Below, piece by piece: positions 1 to 5,933 of a stretch of DNA of 6,102 nucleotides. Numbering within the stretch: position 1 is the stretch's first letter; each line of letters begins with the position of its first letter. Where the stretch lies: positions 1 to 6,102 of the forward strand of contig DAOVYA010000100.1 of NCBI GenBank assembly GCA_030635865.1. Direction: 5' to 3'. Source of the DNA: Gammaproteobacteria bacterium (lineage in GTDB: Bacteria > Pseudomonadota > Gammaproteobacteria > UBA9214). Position numbers and translations under genes: made by a program. Under the pieces are notes generated by a model. It was not told where the DNA came from, did not search any database, and saw nothing but the letters and a program-made list of their open reading frames with translations.

Positions 1-754
1 CGACGGCTGGAAACCTGCAAATATAAGCATCGCCGATACCGATACAGAACGACTGGAACGCCTCGCAGAACGCTTTGGCGTGGCAACGACGCCCGATAAT
101 CGCGAAGCGGCTGAACAGGCTGACGCCATCGTACTAGCCATAAAGCCGCAGGTAATAAAACCGGTCACGCAGGAACTGGCTGAGCTGGTCGAGGCGCAGC
201 GCCCACTGGTTATCTCCATTGCTGCCGGCATCCGCGAAGCCAGTTTGCGTAACTGGTTGGGCGAACACACCGCGATTGTCCGCTCCATGCCCAACACCCC
301 GGCACTGGTACTAAGTGGCGCTACCGCACTGTACGCCAATCCGAATACCAGCGAGGACCAGCGGAATATTGCAGAATCGATTCTGCGTGCTGTCGGAGTG
401 GCCATCTGGGTCGATGACGAGGCATTAATGGATGCAGTGACCGCGCTGTCGGGCAGTGGCCCGGCCTATTTCTTCCTGTTCATGGAGGCCATGCAGACGG
501 CCGGCCGTGAACTCGGACTACCGGAAAAAACAGCGCATTTGCTGACCCTGCAAACGGCCTTTGGTGCTGCCAAAATGGCCCTGGAAAGCAGTGAGGATGT
601 TGCAGACCTGAGAGCGCATGTCACCTCACCCGGCGGCACAACCGAACGCGCCATCCAGTGCTTCCAGGGTGACGGTCTCGAAGCCATTGTCCGGAAGGCA
701 ATAAAAGCCGCTGCTGATCGTTCCAGTGAACTGGGCAACGAGCTGGGGAAATAA
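1..754 (+). CDS. proC: Pyrroline-5-carboxylate reductase, 5' end missing
   Basis: ProC catalyses the last step of proline synthesis, the NAD(P)H-dependent reduction of 1-pyrroline-5-carboxylate to L-proline in the cytoplasm. The reading frame is open from base 2 and gives 250 visible residues. Family members are about 270 aa, so roughly 20 N-terminal residues, including the Gly-rich GxGNMA nucleotide-binding loop, lie outside the window. The GTG at 80 is an internal valine codon, not the start. Visible family motifs, numbered from base 2, are VLAIKPQ (44-50) and SIAAG (72-76) in the Rossmann domain, VRSMPNTPA (93-101), and SGSGPAY (150-156) with HVTSPGGTTE (206-215), the P5CR signature in the C-terminal dimerisation domain. 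The TAA at 752-754 sits 2 bp before yggT, so the two are probably co-transcribed. In many Proteobacteria the PLP-homeostasis gene yggS precedes proC; that region is off the window. Confidence 0.97.
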   Translation, partial: DGWKPANISIADTDTERLERLAERFGVATTPDNREAAEQADAIVLAIKPQVIKPVTQELAELVEAQRPLVISIAAGIREASLRNWLGEHTAIVRSMPNTPALVLSGATALYANPNTSEDQRNIAESILRAVGVAIWVDDEALMDAVTALSGSGPAYFFLFMEAMQTAGRELGLPEKTAHLLTLQTAFGAAKMALESSEDVADLRAHVTSPGGTTERAIQCFQGDGLEAIVRKAIKAAADRSSELGNELGK

Positions 755-756
755 CC

Positions 757-1311
757 TTGCCGGCAAATTACTACACAAGCCCGCTGGAATTCCTGATCAC
801 GACCCTGTTCAGCCTGTACATTCTCGCCGTCATGCTGCGGTTTCTGCTGGGCGCGGTACGAGCTGACTTCTACAATCCGATCAGCCAGTTCCTGGTGCGC
901 ATTACCAATCCCCTGCTATTGCCGCTGCGCAGGATAATACCCGGCATCGGCAAATATGACACGGCCAGCCTGGTGCTGTTGCTGATACTGCAATTAATTT
1001 CGCTTGTTGTAATTGTTCTACTGCGCGGAGGCGATATCGCGTTTATCAACCTGCTGGCAGCCGCTGTTATCAAAATCATTTTATTGATGATCAATGTATT
1101 TATTTTCGCGATTTTCGTGCAGGTCATCCTCAGCTGGATAAGTCCCGGCACCTACAACCCGGTCAATGCCCTGCTCAACAGTCTTACCAGCCCCGTACTG
1201 GGCCCGATTCAACGTATTATTCCACCCGTGTCCGGCATGGATCTTTCACCATTATTTGCGCTTATCGGCCTGCAGGTCCTGAAGATGCTGGTCGCGCCGC
1301 TGCTTGGTTAA
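757..1311 (+). CDS. yggT: YggT family (YlmG-like) integral membrane protein
   Basis: This is a 184-aa, very hydrophobic protein of the YGGT family, whose exact biochemical role is not settled. Relatives have been linked to osmotic tolerance, cell division (YlmG) and, in plastids, cytochrome maturation (CCB3). The sequence is an ungapped tandem duplication. Residues about 38-73 (FYNP, then RRIIP at 58-62) are repeated at about 132-167 (TYNP, then QRIIP at 152-156), each 94 residues apart. Each repeat follows one hydrophobic segment (about 12-34 and 106-128) and leads into another (about 70-90 and 164-181), suggesting about four membrane helices. The start is TTG; GGGG at 745-748, inside the proC end, could serve as ribosome binding site, and no ATG lies near the expected N-terminus. 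The 2 bp spacing from proC suggests translational coupling. Confidence 0.92.
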   Translation: MPANYYTSPLEFLITTLFSLYILAVMLRFLLGAVRADFYNPISQFLVRITNPLLLPLRRIIPGIGKYDTASLVLLLILQLISLVVIVLLRGGDIAFINLLAAAVIKIILLMINVFIFAIFVQVILSWISPGTYNPVNALLNSLTSPVLGPIQRIIPPVSGMDLSPLFALIGLQVLKMLVAPLLG

Positions 1312-1317
1312 CAAGTT

Positions 1318-1617
1318 GTGCCTGCCCCCTGGTATCAGTGGGATGGTGAAGACCTGGTACTCACCGTCCACATTCAGCCGAAGGCCTCCCGGGACGCCCT
1401 CGATGGCACCTATGGCGAACGCCTGAAAATCAGGATCACCGCGCCCCCCGTGGATGGCAAGGCGAATAAACACCTGGCCCACTTTCTTGCCAGGCTGTTT
1501 GGCGTCCCGCCTCGCCAGGTCCAACTGCTGTCCGGAGAAAGCGGCCGGGCAAAACGCATCCGCATCCAGCAACCCCGGATACTGCCTGCTGAAATAAAGA
1601 ACCCATCGTATGACTGA
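1318..1617 (+). CDS. yggU: YggU family protein (DUF167)
   Basis: This is a small (99 aa) soluble DUF167/UPF0235 protein of unknown function; E. coli YggU, about 96 aa, is the structural prototype. Family-typical features are QPKASRD (20-26), the central LKIRITAPPVDGKAN block (36-50), a helix ending FLARLFGVP (56-64), and SGRAKRIRI near the end (75-83). The GTG start is chosen because PWYQWDGEDL then aligns with the usual N-terminus and the upstream stop of yggT lies only 6 bp away. No clear Shine-Dalgarno precedes it, so translation may be coupled to yggT. YggT and YggU are neighbours in many Gammaproteobacteria, which suggests, without proof, a shared process. Confidence 0.93.
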   Translation: MPAPWYQWDGEDLVLTVHIQPKASRDALDGTYGERLKIRITAPPVDGKANKHLAHFLARLFGVPPRQVQLLSGESGRAKRIRIQQPRILPAEIKNPSYD

Positions 1618-1683
1618 TTTATTGCGTGACCTGGTTGCAGTAATTAGACTGAATGATTGTTAACGGATACCCTGTGGACATCC

Positions 1684-2835
1684 ATGCCTGAAGTGATTCC
1701 CGAAGACAGCGCAGGCCTGGTCACACCGCTGGCAATAACATTCCAGGAGTCACTGGCACTTGAGTGTGGCGCTGTACTCAAGGAATATACGCTGAGTTAT
1801 GAGACCTACGGTGAACTCAACGCAAACGCTTCAAACGCAATCCTGGTCTGCCATGCACTTTCCAGCAATCATCATGCAGCGGGCTATCATTCCATGGATG
1901 AGCGCAAGCCCGGCTGGTGGGATAGTTGCATCGGCCCCGGGAAACCCATCGACACGAATCGCTTCTTCGTCGTGTGCAGTAATAACCTGGGCGGCTGCCA
2001 CGGATCGACCGGGCCGGCCAGCACCAATCCCGATACCGGTATGCCCTATGGCAAGGACTTTCCGGACATCGCCGTCAAGGACTGGGTACACAGCCAGGCG
2101 AAATTGTCAGATACCCTCAACATAAAACGTTGGGCCGCAGTCGTCGGCGGCAGCCTGGGTGGGATGCAGGCAATGCAATGGGCAATTGATTATCCCGACC
2201 GTCTTGCTCATTCTGTTGTCATTGCAGCAGCACCCAGGCTATCAACGCAGAACATCGCGTTTAATGAGGTCGCGCGCCAGGCCATCAAGTCCGACCCGGA
2301 TTTTCATGACGGCAATTACTATGAACACGGGGTAATCCCGGAACGGGGACTGCGGCTTGCCCGCATGCTTGGACATATTACCTACCTGTCTGAAGACAGC
2401 ATGCACACCAAGTTCGGCCGCGAACTACAGGAAGGATCGCCCAGGAGCGGCTATGAAATGGAATTCCAGGTAGAAAGCTATCTGCGCCACCAGGGCACCC
2501 GGTTTGCTGCCGAGTTCGATGCCAATACCTACCTCCTGATGACCAAGACACTCGATCATTTTGACCCGGCGCGCGATTACGGCCATGACCTGACCAGGGC
2601 ATTGAATCGGGCCAAGGCACGATTCCTGGTCATTTCATTTGCCGGTGACTGGCGATTCCCGCCCGAGCGTTCACGCGAAATCGTGCGCGCCCTGCTCGAA
2701 AACAACCTTGACCTGAGCTATGCCGAGATTACGGCGAATGAAGGGCACGATGCATTTTTGATGAAGAACCCGCACTACCTGGATGTATTTCGTGCCTACA
2801 TGGACAGGGTTGCAAACGAGGTAGCAGCCTCATGA
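1684..2835 (+). CDS. metX: Homoserine O-acyltransferase MetX (probably succinyl-CoA type)
   Basis: MetX transfers an acyl group from acyl-CoA to the hydroxyl of L-homoserine, committing it to methionine synthesis in the cytoplasm. The product is 383 aa with the alpha/beta-hydrolase fold of the family. The predicted catalytic triad is complete: Ser157 in the nucleophile elbow GGSLGGMQ, Asp322 in GDWRFPPE and His355 in NEGHDAF. The conserved oxyanion-side segment [13 protein letters not shown] is near residues 48-60. The frame opens at a TTG at 1657, directly after an in-frame TGA, but I choose the ATG at 1684. [15 protein letters not shown] then matches the known N-terminus of pseudomonad MetX, and homologues are about 380 aa. 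The ribosome binding site is weak (GTGGA at 1674-1678). Both homoserine acetyl- and succinyltransferases occur in this family. Arg324, two residues after the catalytic Asp, in a DWRF context like that of pseudomonad MetX, favours succinyl-CoA. That is inference from remembered family rules. The stop overlaps metW. Confidence 0.95.
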   Translation: MPEVIPEDSAGLVTPLAITFQESLALECGAVLKEYTLSYETYGELNANASNAILVCHALSSNHHAAGYHSMDERKPGWWDSCIGPGKPIDTNRFFVVCSNNLGGCHGSTGPASTNPDTGMPYGKDFPDIAVKDWVHSQAKLSDTLNIKRWAAVVGGSLGGMQAMQWAIDYPDRLAHSVVIAAAPRLSTQNIAFNEVARQAIKSDPDFHDGNYYEHGVIPERGLRLARMLGHITYLSEDSMHTKFGRELQEGSPRSGYEMEFQVESYLRHQGTRFAAEFDANTYLLMTKTLDHFDPARDYGHDLTRALNRAKARFLVISFAGDWRFPPERSREIVRALLENNLDLSYAEITANEGHDAFLMKNPHYLDVFRAYMDRVANEVAAS

Positions 2836-3431
2836 AACTGCGCACGGACCTGGAAATCATCAGCAAATGGATCAAACCCGGCAGCCGCGTGCTGGACCTG
2901 GGTTGCGGCGACGGCACCCTGCTTAAGCACCTGCAGGAAACCCGACAGGTCAGCGGCTATGGTCTTGAATTCAATGATGACAACGTTACCCGCTGCATCA
3001 GGGCCGGCATAAATGTCATCCATACTGACCTGGACGCCGGTCTTTCTGATTTTCAGACGAATTCGTTTGACTACATCATCATGACGCAAACCCTGCAGGC
3101 AGTGCATTATCCCGACCACCTGCTGGAGGAAATGTTACGCACGGGCAGACAGGGGATTGTCACCTTTCCGAATTTTGCACACTGGTACAATCGTTTGCAG
3201 CTGGCACTGGGCGGCAAAATGCCCATGTCCCGTAACCTGCCGAATCCCTGGTACAACACACCCAATATCCATCTGTGTACAGTTAAAGATTTTGAAAGAT
3301 TATGCGCTGAGCGCAATATCCGTGTCCTGCAGCGCACCATGGTCAATCATGCGCATCGCTATAGCTTTGGTGATCACCTGCTGCCAAACCTGCTGGGGCG
3401 AAACGCCCTGTACCGGTTTGAACGTGGCTAG
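2832..3431 (+). CDS. metW: MetW, methyltransferase-like partner of MetX
   Basis: MetW is a class I SAM-dependent methyltransferase-fold protein that accompanies MetX in many Proteobacteria and is needed for, or modulates, homoserine acylation. The methyl acceptor, if any, is not known to me. The 199-aa sequence shows motif [10 protein letters not shown] (20-28), an acidic residue at the end of strand 2 (Glu46 in GYGLEFN, the usual ribose ligand position), and [18 protein letters not shown] in the middle. The MetW-specific stretches ITFPNF-like VTFPNFAHW and [12 protein letters not shown] come next, and the end is [14 protein letters not shown]. Pseudomonad MetW is slightly longer at the C-terminus as I remember it, so this version lacks only a variable tail. 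The ATG overlaps the metX stop (ATGA, 4 bp), a sign of translational coupling and fixed stoichiometry with MetX. Confidence 0.95.
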   Translation: MKLRTDLEIISKWIKPGSRVLDLGCGDGTLLKHLQETRQVSGYGLEFNDDNVTRCIRAGINVIHTDLDAGLSDFQTNSFDYIIMTQTLQAVHYPDHLLEEMLRTGRQGIVTFPNFAHWYNRLQLALGGKMPMSRNLPNPWYNTPNIHLCTVKDFERLCAERNIRVLQRTMVNHAHRYSFGDHLLPNLLGRNALYRFERG

Positions 3432-3450
3432 CACCCTGATGCTGGCCGCA

Positions 3451-3498
3451 ATCGCGGATGCGATCCGCCCTTACACACGACCGCGGATCGTCTCCGCG
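3451..3498. repeat. Two adjacent palindromes, REP-like
   Basis: Just after metW are two perfect 6-bp-stem hairpins. The first is GCGGAT (3454-3459), loop GCG, ATCCGC (3463-3468). The second is CGCGGA (3482-3487), loop TCGTC, TCCGCG (3493-3498). Read on the minus strand, the first begins TGTAAGGGCGG and continues through the stem to CCGCGATTGC. That layout, a short TGTAG-like head then a GC-rich hairpin, resembles the repetitive extragenic palindromes common in gammaproteobacterial genomes. Both units share the 7-mer CGCGGAT. The pair may also stabilise the 3' end of the metX-metW transcript. There is no T-run, so a classical intrinsic terminator is unlikely. Repetition elsewhere in the genome cannot be seen from here. 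Confidence 0.5.
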
Positions 3499-3586
3499 AA
3501 GAGGGTATGCAGAGTGTGCAAAGGAGAGAACTGGTTATCTATCATATGAGCTACAATTATAGTCAGACAAACAACGGAGAGTAAGA

Positions 3587-4036
3587 ATGAATCCAAGACG
3601 CATTATCATTTCATTACTGCTGGGTCTCACATTCCTGTTCCCGCACTCCGCAATGGCGGAAAATTCAAAAGACTTCGGCCAGTACGTGGTCCACTTCAAT
3701 GCACTGGCAACCGATATGCTGCCCCCGAAAGTTGCACGTGAATACCGCATCACGCGCAGCCGGAATCGTGGCATGGTCAACGTCACGGTCCTGAAAAAGG
3801 TGCTTGGCAGCCCTGGTCAACCGGTGCATGCCAGGGTTGAGGCTCGTGCTGAAAACCTGGTCGGCCAGACACGCGATATCCGGCTGCGCGAAATACGCGA
3901 AGGCAATGCCATCTATTACATCGGTGAGTTCCGTGTTGCCCATGAGGAGACCCTGAAATTCACTGTCAGGGCGCAGCCGCAAGGCACGCAACAATTCCTG
4001 GAAGTACACTTCAGCCAGGACTTCTATACCAATTAA
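3587..4036 (+). CDS. Secreted DUF4426 domain protein
   Basis: This 149-aa protein of unknown function matches the DUF4426 family, which in pseudomonads is encoded directly after metW. An N-terminal signal peptide is clear: two Arg at 4-5, hydrophobic core IIISLLLGLTFLF (6-18), and AMA before Glu25 as the likely signal peptidase I site. No lipobox Cys is present, so the mature protein of about 125 aa is expected to be periplasmic. Family-like stretches are FGQYVVHFNAL after the signal, PKVAREYRITRSRNRGMVNV, and the IREGNAIYYIGEF block, followed by alternating polar and hydrophobic residues that suggest a beta-rich domain. The start ATG has a good Shine-Dalgarno, GGAG at 3576-3579. A TACAAT at 3552-3557 could be a -10 box, but no convincing -35 is paired with it. 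The 155 bp gap from metW, containing palindromes, suggests it may have its own promoter or differential expression. Confidence 0.88.
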   Translation: MNPRRIIISLLLGLTFLFPHSAMAENSKDFGQYVVHFNALATDMLPPKVAREYRITRSRNRGMVNVTVLKKVLGSPGQPVHARVEARAENLVGQTRDIRLREIREGNAIYYIGEFRVAHEETLKFTVRAQPQGTQQFLEVHFSQDFYTN

Positions 4037-4059
4037 CGAGCGACAGATATGGGGGGCAG

Positions 4060-4086
4060 ATCCCGGGCCGACCCTGGCAGCGGGAT
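4060..4086 (+). terminator. Possible weak terminator hairpin after the DUF4426 gene
   Basis: ATCCCG (4060-4065) pairs perfectly with CGGGAT (4081-4086). Inside the loop GCC (4067-4069) can pair with GGC (4076-4078), extending an imperfect stem. Only a short ATTT follows rather than a long T-run, so termination would be inefficient, and the structure could merely be an RNA stabiliser. The position, 23 bp after the stop codon and before a gap of about 95 bp to the next gene, fits an operon end. Confidence 0.35.
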
Positions 4087-4139
4087 ATTTGCTTGCACAA
4101 ACTCCTGTGAAATTTGCATTAAATTCTGTCATTTGTCAG

Positions 4140-4145
4140 GATAAT
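4140..4145 (+). promoter_or_regulatory. Candidate -10 element upstream of the transporter gene
   Basis: GATAAT matches the sigma-70 -10 consensus at five of six positions and lies in the AT-rich gap before the transporter. Potential -35 boxes are badly spaced: TTGCAT at 4114-4119 leaves a 20 bp spacer and TTAAAT at 4119-4124 leaves 15 bp. The call is therefore tentative. A start about 7 bp downstream would give a short leader of about 30 nt. Confidence 0.25.
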
Positions 4146-4180
4146 CGCTCTTTTTCATGCATGGCAGATACATCAAATAA

Positions 4181-5674
4181 GTGGAGTTGAACCAAAAGCC
4201 TCAGAAACTGCTGCGGTCCAAAATGTTCTGGATCGGCATCCTCTACTTTGCCGAAGGTTTCCCGCTCGGGGTCTTCTATGATGTCTTCCCGGTGCACTTT
4301 CGCCAGCAGGGCGTGGACCTGCGTGAAATTGGTTTCCTGAGCCTGCTGGGGTTGGCCTGGACCCTCAAATTTCTATGGGCCCCGGCAATTGACCATTTCC
4401 GCCACCATCGCCGCTGGATGTTCAGCGTTGATGTATTGATGGGCTGTATCCTGCTGCTGTTTGCGATCTATGCCGACTTCGGACCCTGGGTGTGGGTCGC
4501 CATCGGCACCTTCACTGCTCTGTCAGCTACCAACGACATCGCTATCGACGGTTTCACCATTGAGATGCTCAACAAGCGCGAGCTGGGCCTGGCCAATGGA
4601 CTGCGAATAGCTTTTTACCGCGTAGGTATGCTGGCATCAGGCTTTATCCTGATACTCACGGACGTGTACGGCTGGGCGGGCGCCTATACAGCCGGTGCGG
4701 CTATACTTGTCTTTGCTGGCCTTGCCTGTCTGAATGCCCCGAAAGAACGCGACATAAAACCGGCCGGTAGCATTTCGCTAACACACGAACTCAAGGCCCT
4801 GCTGACTCACCCGGCTGCTTTCTCTGGTGTTGTCGCATTCCTGCTCGGCTCACTCTGGCTGGTAAACCGAACCACGCAGTGGTCTGAGAACCTTGATCAT
4901 TTCTGGTTGTATGTCCTGCTGGTTGCTCTCCTTTTGATCCTGTTCAGCAATACCATTAAACGCTTTGCCACCAGGACCCGCGAGGCCGAGAAACGTACAC
5001 CCATCACTGAAGGCCCGATGTTCGGAACCCTGCTGGAGATGCTGCAGCGCCCTTATATCGTCCCGGTCATCCTGTTCATCCTGATCTTCAAACTTGGTGA
5101 CAGCGCCATGGGCTTCATGATCAAACCGTTCTGGGTGGACAGCGGTTTCAGTGCAACCCAGATAGGCCTGGTCTCCGTGAATATCGGGCTGGGACTTTCA
5201 ATTGCCGGCGGCGTTACCGGTGGCTGGTTCACCGACCGCGTAGGCATCTTCAAGGGGCTCTGGGTGCTGGGCCTGCTGCAGGCGGTTTCCAACCTTGGCT
5301 ATGCATGGGCCGCCTCCGTCATACCCGCCGTTGAAGCAGGGACACCGATTGCCGGCAATCACCAAACACTGATGTACTTCGCTAGCGCTATTGAATCTTT
5401 CTGCGGCGGACTGGGTACGGCCGCCTTTCTTGCCTTCCTGATGTCAATCGTCAACAAACACCACTCGGCCACCGAGTATGCCCTGCTGTCATCCGTATTT
5501 GCGCTAAGTCGTTCCGTTTCGGGCTGGGCCGGCGGCTATGGTGCAGTCGCTTTTGGCTATGCTGACTACTTCCTGCTGACCTTCTTCCTTGCCTTCCCGG
5601 CCTATTTACTGCTTCCCTGGGTAAAAAAGATGATGGCCTATGCAGAGCAGCAACAGGGCTGGGGTCAAGACTAG
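4181..5674 (+). CDS. AmpG-like major facilitator superfamily transporter
   Basis: This 497-aa polytopic inner-membrane protein resembles AmpG permeases, which import anhydro-muropeptides (GlcNAc-anhydroMurNAc peptides) for cell-wall recycling; E. coli AmpG is about 491 aa. Family-like segments are ILYFAEGFPLG (20-30), GFLSLLGLAWTLKFLWAP (51-68) followed by Asp71, SATNDIAIDGF (115-125), GWFTDRVGIFKG at the second-half loop (348-359), and FCGGLGTAAFLAFL with TEYALLSS (407-438). Two extra hydrophobic stretches (about 212-229 and 240-257) lie between the two six-helix halves, as in AmpG. The substrate is inferred; related acetyl-CoA or peptide carriers cannot be excluded. The frame is bounded by TAA immediately before the GTG at 4181, so the start is that GTG, the TTG at 4187, or the ATG at 4223 (residue 15). 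GGAG at 4183-4186 overlaps the N-terminus and none of the starts has an ideal ribosome binding site. No beta-lactamase or ampR lies nearby. Confidence 0.85.
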   Translation: MELNQKPQKLLRSKMFWIGILYFAEGFPLGVFYDVFPVHFRQQGVDLREIGFLSLLGLAWTLKFLWAPAIDHFRHHRRWMFSVDVLMGCILLLFAIYADFGPWVWVAIGTFTALSATNDIAIDGFTIEMLNKRELGLANGLRIAFYRVGMLASGFILILTDVYGWAGAYTAGAAILVFAGLACLNAPKERDIKPAGSISLTHELKALLTHPAAFSGVVAFLLGSLWLVNRTTQWSENLDHFWLYVLLVALLLILFSNTIKRFATRTREAEKRTPITEGPMFGTLLEMLQRPYIVPVILFILIFKLGDSAMGFMIKPFWVDSGFSATQIGLVSVNIGLGLSIAGGVTGGWFTDRVGIFKGLWVLGLLQAVSNLGYAWAASVIPAVEAGTPIAGNHQTLMYFASAIESFCGGLGTAAFLAFLMSIVNKHHSATEYALLSSVFALSRSVSGWAGGYGAVAFGYADYFLLTFFLAFPAYLLLPWVKKMMAYAEQQQGWGQD

Positions 5675-5748
5675 AGAACAATCCTGCTGAAGAAATACTG
5701 AAAGCCCCCGGCTACACGCAAAAACAGTCTGCTGGTTTTCTGGTAGCT

Positions 5749-5776
5749 GTGTCAAAATATTGCCTTGTGCTGACAC
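5749..5776. repeat. Inverted repeat GTGTCA-N16-TGACAC
   Basis: Two perfect 6-bp arms, GTGTCA (5749-5754) and TGACAC (5771-5776), are separated by 16 bp, so their centres are 22 bp apart, about two helical turns. This could be an operator for a dimeric regulator of the downstream gene or a loose hairpin after the transporter gene. It is not followed by a T-run. The arms do not match an operator I recognise, and chance occurrence is possible. Confidence 0.35.
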
Positions 5777-5871
5777 CGTTAGACTCACCCAATACTGCTC
5801 TCAGCATATTGTAATTAAACAAAAATCCGACTTATCCCACAAAACTTACATCCTCTATTTTCCGCACAGTT

Positions 5872-5899
5872 TACAGGGTTATCATGCACATACAGGGTT
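5872..5899. repeat. Direct repeat TACAGGGTT x2 upstream of the last gene
   Basis: TACAGGGTT occurs at 5872-5880 and again at 5891-5899, a 19 bp period; a shorter TACAGG recurs at 5920-5925, where it merges with the ribosome binding site of the downstream gene. The second copy would fall within the spacer of a possible weak promoter (TGCACA at 5885-5890, TAGTCT at 5908-5913, 17 bp apart). Tandem binding sites for a regulator are conceivable, but nothing identifies one. The rest of the 259 bp gap (5675-5933) is AT-richer, with no further gene, RNA or clear terminator seen. Confidence 0.35.
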
Positions 5900-5933
5900 T
5901 CTTCCGCTAGTCTTAGCCGTACAGGAGATAAAA

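Noticed and set aside
1252..1572. 106-codon minus-strand frame opposite yggU
   Set aside because: It mirrors the highly conserved DUF167 coding sequence. There is no independent evidence for a gene.
1657..1683. TTG at 1657 as the metX start
   Set aside because: It would add nine residues not seen in homologues. The ATG at 1684 gives the family N-terminus and length.
1618..1683. A SAM riboswitch or MetJ boxes upstream of metX
   Set aside because: The gap is only 66 bp, without the required stems or AGACGTCT-like repeats.
3157..3549. 130-codon plus-strand frame overlapping metW
   Set aside because: It lies in another frame inside conserved metW motifs, is rich in Cys/Ile/Ser as out-of-frame translations are, and has no ribosome binding site.
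4075..4093. TGGCAG ... TTGCTT as a sigma-54 promoter
   Set aside because: The GG and GC elements are 13 bp apart instead of 10, so the required spacing is not met.
4106..4121. TGTGA as half of a CRP site
   Set aside because: The second half-site TCACA is absent at the correct spacing.
3665..4132. 155-codon open frame on the minus strand opposite the DUF4426 gene
   Set aside because: The plus strand carries a family match with a signal peptide and a good ribosome binding site. The antisense protein resembles nothing I know and is explained by codon composition.
5703..5713. AGCC-CCC-GGCT as the terminator of the transporter gene
   Set aside because: The stem is only 4 bp and no T-run follows.
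5832..5841. TTATCCCACA as a DnaA box
   Set aside because: It has an extra C relative to TTATCCACA, is a single occurrence, and is in no replication-gene context.
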